Positions 36,696 to 48,479 of a stretch of 64,000 bases of DNA are shown piece after piece (positions within the stretch are counted from its first letter, which is position 1; each line of letters begins with the position of its first letter). The stretch comes from Epiperipatus broadwayi (taxonomy: Eukaryota; Onychophora; Udeonychophora; Euonychophora; Peripatidae). Both the position numbers and the translations under genes were made by a program. Location: assembly GCA_028023455.1 (NCBI GenBank), contig JAQFVV010012394.1, positions 28,537,010 to 28,601,009 of the forward strand, written 5' to 3'. Under the pieces are notes generated by a model. That model had not been told where the DNA came from. It saw only the letters and a list, made by a program, of their open reading frames with translations, and did not search any database.

Positions 36696-36925
36696 TATTA
36701 AGTGCAGGTAAATAAATTAATGTATAAAGATGACTAGCATATGTATACCAACAACAACATAATGCGACTTTCTCAACTACTCTTATATATATACAAAAGA
36801 GCCATCTATTGTTAGTCTAATTATTGTTATTAATTGCAGGTAAATAAATTAATATATAAAGATGATTAGCACATGTATACCACCAACAACATAACGCGAC
36901 GTTCTCAACTAGTCATATATCCAAA
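36696..36925 (+). repeat. 132-bp tandem duplication
   Basis: GCAGGTAAATAAATTAAT begins at 36704 and 36836. Both copies continue through ATAAAGATGA-TAGCA and ACCA-CAACAACATAA-GCGAC, about 90% identical; the second is truncated. Confidence 0.85.
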
Positions 36926-36929
36926 CGAG

Positions 36930-38055
36930 CATAAATACAGATGATATATAGTGCTATTCAAATGAATTAGGTTCAAAGCCTTGGGGTTTTTTTTTTCAGA
37001 ATATTTGATTGAATTATGTAAAAAAGAATAAGAAGCTCATTAATTCCAATTTTGGATCCAAAGGTCTTAAAGATGAGAACAAAAACAATAAACTGATCTA
37101 TTTGGGCATGTAGATATAATGCTGTATCGTCTAGTGTCCCTTGCTTACTGAGGCTCACAATAAATGTCTCCAGAGTACTGTGAAAATAATCACTCTTGAA
37201 AGCGTGTTATATATATAAATAAAAATATATTTTACTGGATTTTTAATAAAATCAAATCTTTTATAATCCAGTGTCAGAAGAAAAATCTTCAACAATATTT
37301 AGGCTGGATAGTTCTTAATTAAATATTTTAGGTTTATACATAAAAAGATGAGTTTGGATCTTGAGGTACAGCAGATTCCAATGTGCTGCTATTGCTTTTA
37401 ACATATGATTTGTTATATTTAGATAGGCATATCATCATAGTAATATAAATCCTGCAACTAAATTAATTTTATACACAGATATTATTTTGTCCAATTTATT
37501 GCACAAAAGTGAGATTTGATATCATTATCAATGGAACTTAAAAACATCTAGAAAAGAAAATATTTAAGGTTTTTCTGTAAGATTCTAAAAATCAAGTTTG
37601 GGTTTTTTTTAAAAAATTTGTCTACGTGGTAAAGTTTCTATGTCAAGTCATAACTTTATTGGACTGGGCATGTGAAATGAATGAACAGTAACAAACTTCC
37701 TAAAAAGTATTTTACAGCAATTTTGAATGTGGATTTCATGGGAAAGACAGACATATTCATTATAAAGATTTTTTTGTAAAAAATTATGATAACTCCATCT
37801 CTAAAATGTAATAAAGTTAGTGCTAATAATTGCTTCATAGATGGGAAAAATATTGAAAACACGAAGTACTAAAATTGCATTAAAGATTATATTTCATGTC
37901 TTTAATATTTTCTCCATGTATGAAAAAAAAAATCAAATGGTTTACTGCTTGAGAGGTCATGAGAAGATTGAACACCCAAATTAATAGAGCCTTGCATAGT
38001 CTTTGGACTTTGGTTGTCCAGGTTTGCTACTCTAATAAATAATGATTAAAGTATT
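36930..38055. other. No gene seen
   Basis: AT-rich intron sequence, nothing recognised. Confidence 0.5.
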
Positions 38056-38061
38056 ATGTAA

Positions 38062-39912
38062 AAATTTTGATTATTTTCTTCATTCCACTTAGAAAATTCA
38101 TATTCCACCATATTTTAAAGTGTTATTACAGAAAACTTTTACATATATGACTTTTTAAATCATAGTAGAGTATAGTATAGTCTACTTGTTACTACTCCTC
38201 TGGTACCTACTTTTATAATGGAGGACTTACATCCATGCCTTGAGAAAATGCGTGATCTAGTATTGTTTTCACTAAAAATAATATTAAAACAGGAATATAA
38301 CAGTAATAAAATTCCAGTAATCTTCATTTTGTTTGAAAATATTATTCTGTTTTTTGAAACGTAAATAACTTTTTTAACGGATTGAGTTATTTATATTTAT
38401 TGTTTTCCTTTATGACTTTTTTGTCCATGCATGGATTTCATCTTAAATTTTTTTTTTTTTTAAATTTTCAAAATATTAGCAATATATATTTTTTCAAATG
38501 CATATTGTATATATTTTTAGTATTTCGTTTTATCATCCTCCACATATTTTGAACTCAATGGCCCTCCTTCCCCCCTCCCCATGTATAATTTGCATAGTAA
38601 AAACTTTAAAATTTGTCCACAAGTACTAATTGAATAAGTGTTTTCCCTTGTCTCTTTACAAATTAATATATTTTTTCCTGAGCTCGGCAATATTTACTTC
38701 TTTACGTAATATTTTAATCATTATTATTATTCATTATTAGTATAGCTTTCATTTTACTGATCTTAATTATTTTCATTCACTTGTTTATAATATTACTTTC
38801 TGCCCAATATTTTTCAGTTTTATCTCAACATTTCAATAATTCTCTCATAGTAAGATTTAAAAACATCTAAATAATGTACAGCACTAAAAGAAATGAGATA
38901 AAGATTATTTCATAAAAGAGAAAAGCTCTCTTTCAGAAATTGAAATTTATTTTCTTGTAAATACGAGTTGGGAGGGTTGGGCATCACAACATATTTTATA
39001 TATAAGGATGTGTTAGACTTTTATCAAAGTTTAATATTATACTGTATATGATATAATTGTATGAAAAACATAGTAATTTTAAAACTAAAATATTAACAGA
39101 AATAATATATATTTCATTGTTAATATGGCTTTAACTGCAAAAGTGAATTGGAACTTAGATAAAGTCATAGAATTATTGAAATGTTGAGATAAAACTGAAA
39201 AATATTGGGCAGAAAGTAATATTATAAAGAAGTGAAATGAAAGTAATTAATACCAATATAATGAAAGCTATACTAATTATGAATAATAATAAATAATGAT
39301 TAAAATATTATATAAAGAGTAAATGTTGCAGAGATCAGAAGAAAATATATTAATTTGTAAAGAGAAAAGGGAAAACACTTTACTTTCGGATGAAATTTTA
39401 AATTTTTATTATGCAAATTGCACGTTGGGGAAGGAAGTAAAGGAGAAACACTGAGTTCACAGTATGTGGAGGAAGATAGAAAAAATTACTAAAAATATAT
39501 ATACTGTGTACATTTAAAAATAATAATTAAAAAGATGGAAAGCACGCGTGGACACGACCTAAAGTAAAACAATAAATAACTCAATCAATTAAAAAAGTTT
39601 TTTATGTTTCAAAAAACAGAACAATATTTTTAAACAAAGTGAAGATTACTGGAATTTTATTACTATTATATATGTTTTAATATTATCTTTAATGAAAACA
39701 ATATTAGATTATGCATCTTCTTAAGGTATGGATGTAAGTCAGTTATGAAAGTAAATACTAGAGGAGTAATGAAAATTAAGACAATATATACTTCACTATG
39801 ATTTAAAAAATATGTAACAGTTTTTTTTTTGTAATAACACTTAAAAATATGGTGTAATGTAAATTTACTAAGTGGAATGAAAAAATTAATCAGAATTTTG
39901 TGTATTAATTGA
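38062..39912. repeat. 1.85-kb imperfect palindrome of an unclassified repeat
   Basis: The left arm (38062 to about 38857) is the reverse complement of about 39163-39912. Landmarks are TTCATTCCACTTAG near 38094 and its complement near 39875, AAAATTCCAGTAATCTTCA near 38309 and its complement near 39650, and TTTTATCTCAACATTTCAAT at about 38819 and its complement near 39180. The interior (38858-39162) belongs to the minus-strand copy only, as shown by a third, single copy at 46.83-47.45 kb. No coding capacity or family recognised. Confidence 0.85.
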
Positions 39913-40454
39913 GACAAACATGTTAATATTTAATTGTTACATTTTTATTTACCATTGTCAAACTCACTCCACTCACAACTTTTTTTTATCAAGAATTTTT
40001 ATTGTGAACTCAAAGAATTACATTATAGCAGTAACAGAGTTATGCTGCTAAATAGAAACTAGAAAAAAGGTTATATAACCCAATATTTATTGTCTGGAGG
40101 TAAAAAATCAACTGTTCAATTACAAATTGTCCATTGCTGCAAGGCTCCATGTAGCATTGTAGATGTATGTTGGAGCTAGATTTTCATCTCTGTTTCTGAT
40201 GGCCTGAAGTTTTGCCAGAAGTAATTTCTTTTAGTCACCCAAGATGGGGCCATAAATGAGAGTGTACTTAGTTGACCAATAGGCAAACAGCAAAAAGGTT
40301 ATGATTCTTATGGATGCCCGTTGGATATGCTAGAAATCAGTTTGATGAGAAGATGCACTCTAGTTTTGTATATGAATGCAATAAAGCCTCTGTCCCATTG
40401 GTGCGAGGTACAATGGCTCATAATATATATCATAGCGTCATCATCCTGTTTACA

Positions 40455-40560
40455 TAAAGGGCAGACCGAGTCCAACACAAAAATCCTCTTTACAATGGCT
40501 CATCATCCCATTTACATAAAGGGCAGACCGAGTCCAACACAAAAATCCTCTACAAAAGGC
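40455..40560. repeat. 62-bp tandem duplication in the LINE ORF2 3' region
   Basis: GCAGACCGAGTCCAACACAA begins at 40461 and 40523, giving two copies of the VLDSVCPLCK segment of the C-terminal finger on the minus strand. Confidence 0.9.
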
Positions 40561-41507
40561 CAGAAAATGATGTGGGCAGAGCATTCAGGTTTATTTTAAT
40601 CAAAAAATCTAAAAATTTCGGATACTGATGCCACCGTTTCAACTTTTAATGATTGAATGATTGGAAGGGTTAGCAATGATGGTTAGGGTTAGCAATGATG
40701 GTTTGCATCCTAGTACTTAATTTTCTGTGAGTTAACCTGATTAGGTAGAGGGATAAATTTTGCATTATTTAGAATAAGGATGACAACCAACTCTTCATGA
40801 AAGGAGGAATGGTGTCAGTAGAACAGACATGTAAAGCATGATGCTTCCGGAGAGCAGCGAGATAGATGAAGGATGGTGTTATGTGTACACTGGAAACAAA
40901 AGGTTATAACAGGGTGCAATGATAACCCATTGAGTTTTGTGTGCTTATGGAGGCCCCTCAGGCTGATGGCTATGGTCTTGCCCTTCCACGTAAGTCTTGC
41001 ACATAGTGAATTTATCTTTCTGATAAATCTTTGGGAAAAGTTAATGATCAGCATGAAATAAGAGATCCTTGGGAGCATCAGGATATTGAGCAGTGAAGTT
41101 TTCTCATATAGTGACAAATAAACTTTGGATAATGAATCAATGGTTTTTTAGATCGAGAGGAGAAGAGAGTCCTGTATAATTCTCCTCATTGCAATGGGCG
41201 AGTTATAGATTGGGAAATCCAGAAATGTTTTGGGGCATGGCAGTAAAAGGAGAGGGGACGGCGTTCCCAGAGGATATCTTCCATGCCAATAATTTATTTT
41301 AAATTAAAGACTCAGTCCTGACTTGGAAGAAAAGGAACAGAGCATTTTAGCAAGCTTTGGGATTAGCTTTTGTGATCGGAGAAAAACAGGCCATCCATAT
41401 ACGCTATGTTGGAGATTGATCTATTGAAGGGAGGTAGGAATATCCCAGGGATATAGAGAAATTAATGTACATTATAAATAGCAGGGCACTCAGAGGAGAG
41501 ACTGTTG

Positions 41508-41656
41508 GGGTAAAAGATGGTGAGATCCTTCCATTCTGGAAGATGGAAAGGTCCCTGTTATTGAGGAAATTTTTGCTGTTGGTGTAAAAGATGGTGAGAT
41601 TCTTCCATTCTGGAAGATGGAAAGGTCCCTGTTATTGAGGAAATTTTTGCTATAAT
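41508..41656. repeat. 74-bp tandem duplication in LINE ORF2
   Basis: TAAAAGATGGTGAGAT begins at 41511 and 41585; the copies differ at about two or three bases through GAGGAAATTTTTGCT. Confidence 0.92.
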
Positions 41657-44600
41657 ATTGATTATCCCAGTTGGGATATCATATTTGGCAAGAAGGTTGA
41701 TGAGGCAAAGTGTTCTGACAGAGTCGATGACACTGGCAATGTCCATCTGGATAACTACTTGTTTAGATTTCCTCATGATTCTGGTGTAATCAACTATCAT
41801 GGCAAACTGGTACTGAGATATAAATGGAAGGATCGCATCCTGAATCTTATCTTTCATTATCTATTCAACCATCTTGATCATTAACAGTGTCATAGAGATG
41901 GGTCCAAGATTCTCAAAGGGGGGATGGTAATGTATCCTTCTTGAGAAAAGGCACCATCCCTACAGGCCACCAATATCAAGGGGTTTGGTAGATATGAGAT
42001 CAACTATTCTATGTATGATTGGAACCAAAAAATTTTCAAGGTGACATAGGATAAATCATGGGATGGCATGGAGACCCGGATGTGTTTTTTCTGGCATAGA
42101 GGATGGTATAGTACTAGTATCTTTTTAAGTTATGCTGTCGTTATAGCTGTAGCTGTAGATTCCTTGAGGTTAGGATGATTTGACTCATGAGGATATTTGG
42201 TTAATTTGGCTTTGAAAAAATTAAGAAATTTGTATGGTATGCTGTTGCCAGTGTAGAGGTTATTGTCAATTATGATAGGAGTATTTAATTTATCCTTGTG
42301 GCCCAGAGCCCATCTAATGTAGCCCCTGGACCAATTATGGAGCTGGCTTAGAAAAAAATTTCTTAGATCATTTTGTTGGGATGTAGTCAGCAATGACTTG
42401 TTGATTCATTTTGTATTGTTGCTTAAGATTAAGGATTAGATCTATTGAAGCAGGGACTGCAGGTATCTGTTTCAAGGTGTTGCTGATTAAATCCATCTTG
42501 TAGAGAAAGGGAAGTGGGACCCTTATTCTTGGCTGTGTAAAAAGGAAATTGTACTTAAAAAAAAGTATTGATGACTGTGAACCACATCTCTGCAGGAGAT
42601 AAGGTGAGGATGTCAAATTTTCGTGAAATATATGTAACACGTGGATAAGCTTGGGGCCACTTGAGTTGCATGCGGGTGGACGACTTCAGGCACTTGTATG
42701 GCTGTGGAAACTGGTCAATTGATAAATTGATCTTTAGTGCCAGGTGATCTGAGAAAGGAACAGTTTGGAGGGAGGATCAGTGATTAAATGGAGGTCTGGG
42801 CAGTAGTAAGCCAGATCTATGAAGGTCACATATTGCTTAGGGTAGAAAGAAAAGGCTTCAGTGGGAAAGAAGCTCTCTGTACATATAAGTGGGGTGTTTA
42901 TGAGATAAATGTATGTGTAAATAGTATTGAAATCTCCAAACATAAATGTAGGATAGGGGTTAGATCCGAGTGATACATTTGTTTGTTGCATTAATGAGTG
43001 AATTAACGATAAGTCTCTCTTGAAGTAAACAAAGATGATGTTCATCTTAAGGGACCAATGAGATAATGTTGTGATTAGGAGATATTGATTGATGAAGTTT
43101 ATTTTATATGATTTGAAATGGTGAATATTTAGGAATGAGGATGGCAACACTTGCAGAGGGGTGGGCCGAAGTCAAGTGATGAAAGGACACTAGTTTGGCA
43201 ATTTTAATTTAGTAACTGTGGATTTGAGAGTGAGTGTTAGTTAGTTTCTGCAAGACATGATATGAGGTTTAAATTGGTTAATCCAATTTGTAATTGATTC
43301 TATTCTTCCAATCGAGTTCAAGCCACAGACATGAAAGCTGGCAAATTTTAGATTCATGTGGCCCAGACTGGAGTGGTTAAGTTGACCTTTGTCAGATTTA
43401 AGCAAAGATTGCATGGGTGGTTGAGAAATCTAAATTTACTACTCATTTCTTCTTCACTGACTTGGTTATGATTTTGTCATACCTAGCATCAACTTTGTGA
43501 TTTGCACCACCAGAATGGGCCTTTCCAATCAACTTCACTTTGGGTGGTCTGCACTTCTCAGATTGGGCTATTTCCTGAATACTGTTCCCTGGAACTACCT
43601 CTATAATACTCTCTTCAGGTGGTGTATCAGGGTGTTTGTTTGTATCAGCTAACAAGTCAGCTTTCATTTTTTTCCCATTTTTGGTTTTATTAGGTAATTC
43701 AGGTTCTGATGAGCTCTTACTAGAGTAACTGGACTTTTTCCCCTGCTCATCACCCCTAGAATCCGTCTTGCCACTGTCAGCTTTTTTGGACTCCCTTTTA
43801 CTTTTTTCCTGTTGGAGGGATAGCTTTCAATAATCATAGCATCCAACCTTGGGCATGAACTGTTGTTTTTAGAGGAGAGGCTAGAAGCAATAGTTACCAA
43901 ACTTCTCAACATCAGCAGCACTGGAAGATTTTAGCAGGTTGAGACTGTTTACATTGTCTTGTGTATTGTCACGAAGATTATTTTCCAAAATATCTATTTC
44001 AGGGGAAATTAAGTGAGTATTACTGGGGATTACAACTGGTCTCAGTTGTGCAGCCTTGCCCTTTTCATATTGCAGTCTTGGCAAATCCGGGCAGGGCAGG
44101 TTTTAACCTGGTGGGTCCTTAATTTACAATGGAAACACTGTGGTGGTACCCTTTTAAAGGAGATAATAAGAGGAGCAGATGAAATATCACTTGATGGACC
44201 CAAACCAGGCAATCTGGTTAGATGGGGGTCTATCCTTATATGCCATTCATCATTAGTAGTTTTATATGGTTATTAATATTAGTTGTAATTTTCTTATTGG
44301 TGTTATCATTAGTGTTATGTAGATTTTTAATTTTGTTTCTAATTCTGGGAAATCATCAATTAAAACAATCTCCCCAGTGCATCTATTATTGCCTGTATCA
44401 TTATTAGAATTTAGAATATGGTTATTAGAATTTAGAATATAGTTCAGAAGGGGTGGCATGTTATTCATATTAATGTTTTCATTCATGGAATTTCGTTTAA
44501 TTTGAGATTTCTTCTGTTTAAGCTTTGAGACTTAAATTTATGAGAAATTTGATCAGTACTGACTTGTGAAGAGGGGCTATCCTCTGTTGCAATGATCCCT

Positions 44601-44999
44601 ATTTGGTTTTTTGGAATTTTTCTGAAATTTGGTATTGGGCTTCCCAGTGATTAGCATTTTCTTTATACCATGGGTTTTATTCATGAAGTCAAATTTTTAC
44701 TGATTCTGTTTTTTGTTGAATTTTGCTGCAATGAGATTTGTTGGAAATGCAAATGGCTTCTTGCTATTGTTCAAGATGATCTATGGTAGAATTGAGATCC
44801 ATGTTATATCCCTCTTTTTTTGTGAGAGAAGTCAACATCCTTAATTTATAAGGAAGAGTAATAGTTAAGGAAGTTTTTATTAGGTTTTTTAAAGTAAAAA
44901 AAAAAACAACTTTTATAGAGTAAACTTTATTTAAATTATCACTAGAAATGCAAGGTTATGTTTCCTGCCTGCACCCTCTTGTGAACATTTAAACACACT

Positions 45000-45520
45000 C
45001 ACAAATGTGTAATATCTTTATAGATGTATTAATTAACCTCCATACTTCCCCATTTATTTTTATATTGATATAAATAAAGATTCAGTAAAAGACAAATGAC
45101 CCACAAGATGCATTTCATGCTGAACCAGCACTCATCAGTTGGCTCAAGTCACTATCTCTCATGTATATCTCTATTATATGAAGAGTATTTATCTATAGTG
45201 AATTGCTACATTTTTATTTACAACTGTCAAACTCATTCTATTCACAACTTTGACATCATCCACCTCAGATAAATACAATAATGATTATTACTAATCATTT
45301 ACTAAACTAGATTATCTCTAGCACAGATATAAACTTTAAAGCTCAGTTAAAGATTAATATATCTAATTTTTTAATTTTAAACATACACACACATATGGAA
45401 TTATTTACCTTTCTCTTTCCCATGTGTAATATCTTTATAGATATATTAAACAACCTACATACTTCTCGTCATTTTAAAATTCATATAAATGAAGATACAA
45501 TAGAAGACAAATGACCCCCT
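45000..45520 (-). repeat. Hammerhead repeat unit plus partial tandem copy (about 415-bp spacing)
   Basis: On the minus strand: a post-ribozyme segment starting GGGTCATTTGTCTTCTATTG at 45515 and containing TATCTATAAAGATATTACAC; then a pre-ribozyme segment (45160-45260) with CAAAGTTGTGAATAGAATGA and GTTTGACAGTTGT as in the 16-kb units; then the ribozyme; then a second post-ribozyme segment starting GGGTCATTTGTCTTTTACTG at 45102. The distance between equivalent points is about 415 bp. Confidence 0.7.
45090..45156 (-). ncRNA. Hammerhead ribozyme-like motif, best-preserved core
   Basis: On the minus strand AGTGAC, TTGAG and GCCAA precede CTGATGA (45132-45138). GTGCTGGTTCAGCAT gives a stem II with four Watson-Crick pairs plus G-U, then GAAA (45113-45116). 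TGCATC forms a two-base-pair helix III (AU/AU, GC loop) and an AUC cleavage triplet. TTG of TTGTGG then pairs with CAA of GCCAA, and GTCATT pairs with AGTGAC as outer helix I, leaving an internal loop in helix I that could contact loop II. Every invariant core nucleotide is present. Self-cleavage is predicted, not shown. Confidence 0.75.
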
Positions 45521-46085
45521 TTACACTTTTCTTCAACTTATCAACATTATTAATACTGTAACTCTTTACATTCCTGACTGTTTAATATAAAAAATAAGCT
45601 CATAGGGAAGACAATAATAAACATCCCTCTAATATGCAAGATTCTGTGCTCTGCAGACATTTCCACAACTTGAGTAAATTGATAACATGTTATCACTTGT
45701 ATATTTTGTTCAAATTATTTTCATGTATAGTAGTTATTATACTGGCTAACCACACATGAACATTATTATGATATATACCTTTCATTACTTGTTATGAATG
45801 CAAAATTAAATGCAAATTCCTCTTGGGAAACATTAGCTTTATATTTTAGAGTTGTGGACAAAATAGTAATTATTCACCTTTTTTTACTGTTCTAGTAAAT
45901 TAATTACAATTCCTTGTTCATTGAATCTGAATCTTTAAAGGAAAACTGTTAAATTACTGAAATATATGCTTATTATATACCTACATCAATATATGTAATA
46001 TATAGGGTATATGAGCACAGACTTTCATACTGCCCACGACTCACCACTCTATCTCATATCTCTGATACACTTGAACACATATATG

Positions 46086-46165
46086 TCGAAAAGATAAACA
46101 ATCACCAATATATGTATTTTATGCTAAACCGGCAATCATCAGTTGGTCCAGATTATCATCTCCAC
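46086..46165 (-). ncRNA. Hammerhead-like motif, left arm (GAAA mutated)
   Basis: The minus strand has GGACCAA, CTGATGA (46136-46142), ATTGCCGGTTTAGCAT and then AAAA where GAAA is required, followed by TACATATA and TTGGTGATTG. Helix I CCAA/TTGG is intact. Loss of the core G predicts inactivity. Confidence 0.5.
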
Positions 46166-46474
46166 ACTCCCATGCAACAAGTGCTCAGATATATATTAAG
46201 ATAGCCAGTCTTCATACTTTAATGTACTTCCCATTCCTTGTATATGTATTAAATGGCTTATGTCCGTACACAAGGGGTCAGATTGACTTTAGGTCAACAT
46301 GGGTGTGACAAGAATCTTGGCCTCAGGGTGGCCTTTCAGTGTTCCATCATCAGATTTTCAATTGATGGATAGTTGAAGAGTTGGAGGATCGAATGGATTG
46401 AAGCCTGTCCATTAAAGTATGAAGATTGGCTATCTTAATAGATATCTGATCACTTTTGCATATATGTGTGGAGA

Positions 46475-46550
46475 TGATAATCTGGACCAACTGATAATTG
46501 CTGGTTTAGCATGAAATACATATATTGGTGATTGTTTATCTTTTCGACAT
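46475..46550 (+). ncRNA. Hammerhead-like motif, right arm (CTGATAA core)
   Basis: GGACCAA is followed by CTGATAA (46491-46497; the G of CTGATGA is changed), TTGCTGGTTTAGCAT, intact GAAA (46513-46516), TACATATA and TTGGTGATTG. Its core damage is at a different site from that of the left arm. Confidence 0.5.
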
Positions 46551-46829
46551 ATATGTGTTCAAGTGTATCAGTGATATGAGATAGAGTGGTGGGTGGTGTG
46601 AAAGTCTGTGCTCATTACACTATATATAAAACATGTTTTGCAAGTTGGATGAGTTCATTTAGGTTTTAGGCAGTTGGATGAGTTCACTATAATCCGACTG
46701 CTATTTTATGCACAAATTTAAAAAAAAGCAAATATAATTTTCATTTCTATCCAGCATTTTTGAATTAATGTTTAAACTATAAGGTTCTGTGCAGTGATAG
46801 AATGGCATAATCTGGAGTTCAAATTCAAG

Positions 46830-47450
46830 GATCATTTCCGCTTTACCCCTCCCACCCCTGAGTGCAATTTGCATAATAAAAACTTAAAAATTCATCTGAA
46901 AGTAAAGTGTTTTCCCTTTTCTCTTTAGAAATTAATATATTTTCTTCTGATCTCTGCAACATTTATTTCTTTTACATAATATTTTAATCATTATTTATTA
47001 TTATTCATTATTAGTATAGCTTTCATTATATTGGCATTAATTATTTACATTCACTTTTTTTATAATATTACTTTCTGCCCAATATTTTTCTGTTTTATCT
47101 CAACATTTCAATAATTTTCTGACTTTGTCTAAGTTCAAATTCAGTTTTGCAGTTAAAACCATGTTAACAATAAAATGTATATTATTTCTGTTACTAATGA
47201 TATGTTATTTTAGTTTTAAAATTACTATGTTTTTCATACAATCATACCGTGTACAGTATAATATTAAACTTCCGATAAAAGTTCTAACACTTCCTTATAT
47301 ATAATTTACGTTGTGGTGCCCCACCCTCCCAACTCATATTTACAAGAAAATTGAGTTTGTCTCTTTATGAAAATAACCTTTATCTCATTTTTTTTAGTGC
47401 TGTACATTATTTAGATGTTTTTTTAAAATCTTAATATAGAGTACCTAAAA
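46830..47450 (+). repeat. Single copy of the 38-39.9 kb palindrome repeat
   Basis: It matches the reverse complement of about 38.86-39.48 kb through CTTTCTGCCCAATATTTTTC, TTTTGCAGTTAAAACCATGT, CACCCTCCCAACTCATATTT and GTGCTGTACATTATTTAGAT. Three copies of one unnamed repeat are thus in the window. Confidence 0.8.
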
Positions 47451-47454
47451 TCAT

Positions 47455-48475
47455 AAATGTGGTAATTTTTACTTATCCGCTTTATAAAGATTTCTCTGAA
47501 GTTATTTACATTTGCAGACTGATATTTAATTAAGATTATAAACGAGATTGTCTCTTCTCTCTTTTTTTACAATTGTAATTTCAAAATGATTATGCTATAT
47601 TAAAATCAAGGTAATACATTATTTCTTTACTTTATTTCCAGCAATTTCTAAAGTGAAAGCTTATAATGATACAAAATTTACCGGATAGATTTATCTTTTA
47701 TCGTGTGCTAACGATAATCACAGCTTAGTGTATTTTAAACTGTGTCTATTTGATAATGATATACCTGTGGCGGATTAATATGTTGTTGTATTAATATTTC
47801 AGTTGGAAACAATTGAATGGTGTAATTTTATTGATCACATGATTACTTTCCCATCCTGTAGCTTTAGAATCTGACTGCAGTGGAATTTGTGTATTTTTTA
47901 ACCGGGGATTAGATAAAGAACAAACAAAATGGGGAAAAAAAAATTTCTTTAGATGAATCATATATGTTCAAAACAGCCTATGACATTTTCGAATAATTTT
48001 ATTTACGAAAGTTTCTTCCTTTACTCTAGTTAGGATTTCCTTCTTTTATTTATAGAAAATACAAAATGAAACATTGACTAATAAACAATAAAACTTAATA
48101 GATTTGACAGGCAAAAATAAAATTTTAGTTTAGTATTAAAAAAAAAATCCTTTGTCTCGAAATTAATAAAGTTAAGATATGACTAATTGGGGATTATGAA
48201 AAATACAAATTGTGATGATGTCATGTGAGAGTTATGACCTGGGTCAATTGAATATTGTGGATGATTTATCTTCAGACATCTTTATTCACGTGTTTGATAT
48301 GCGTGTGTCGTGCGTGCGAGATGATGTTTTAAATGCTCCTAAAAAAAATACAATACAGAAGGTTGAAATTTTCACAAAATCAAACACATCTATTAGAATG
48401 ATAAAAAAACGTGATTTTATCTCAATACTATACATTTTTATCTCAGTAGAAGTGTTATTCCGTTGTATTTCAAGA
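47455..48475. other. No gene seen
   Basis: AT-rich. The 150-codon frame at 48212-48664 runs into antisense RTE sequence and is not a gene. Confidence 0.55.
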
Positions 48476-48479
48476 TGTC

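Larger units (their letters stand above)
39980..44870 (-). mobile_element. L1/Tx1-like LINE with gag-like ORF1 and ORF2, decayed
   Basis: ORF1 (about 44800 to 43443) contains a zinc knuckle CFHCKLRTHQVKTC (44096-44137) followed by CPARICQDC. ORF2 starts near 43412 (LKFASFHVCGLNSIGRIESI, an APE-type endonuclease start) and holds MFGDFNT, the reverse transcriptase motif A region QVVIQMDIASVIDSVR (about 41750), SPLSALLFIMYINFSISLGY, an active-site box AYMDG in place of xxDD (about 41390-41402), LPRISYFMLIINFSQRF...WKGK typical of L1-like C-termini, and a terminal CPLCK...SHC finger near 40450. A run of eight A's on the minus strand at about 39980 looks like the 3' tail. Many stops and frameshifts. 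The clade call rests on ORF1 with a CCHC knuckle and the C-terminal motif. Confidence 0.82.
46012..46614. mobile_element. Palindromic element with hammerhead motifs in both arms
   Basis: Arms of about 210 bp (46012-46224 and 46410-46614) are roughly 90% complementary and enclose a 185-bp spacer. Outer ends read TGAGCACAGACTTTC and its complement; inner ends AGTCTTCATACTTTAATG and its complement. Each arm carries a ribozyme-like core plus, outside it, a tRNA-like GATAGAGTGG...GAAAGTCTG stretch shared with the element at 59.28 kb. No protein coding. It could be two elements inserted head to head or an inverted duplication. Confidence 0.8.

Noticed and set aside
39950-39985. LINE at 40-44.9 kb inserted into and splitting a ribozyme-repeat unit
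   Set aside because: The flanks at 39.95 and 45.2 kb contain the same part of the unit rather than complementary halves, so they are two separate copies.
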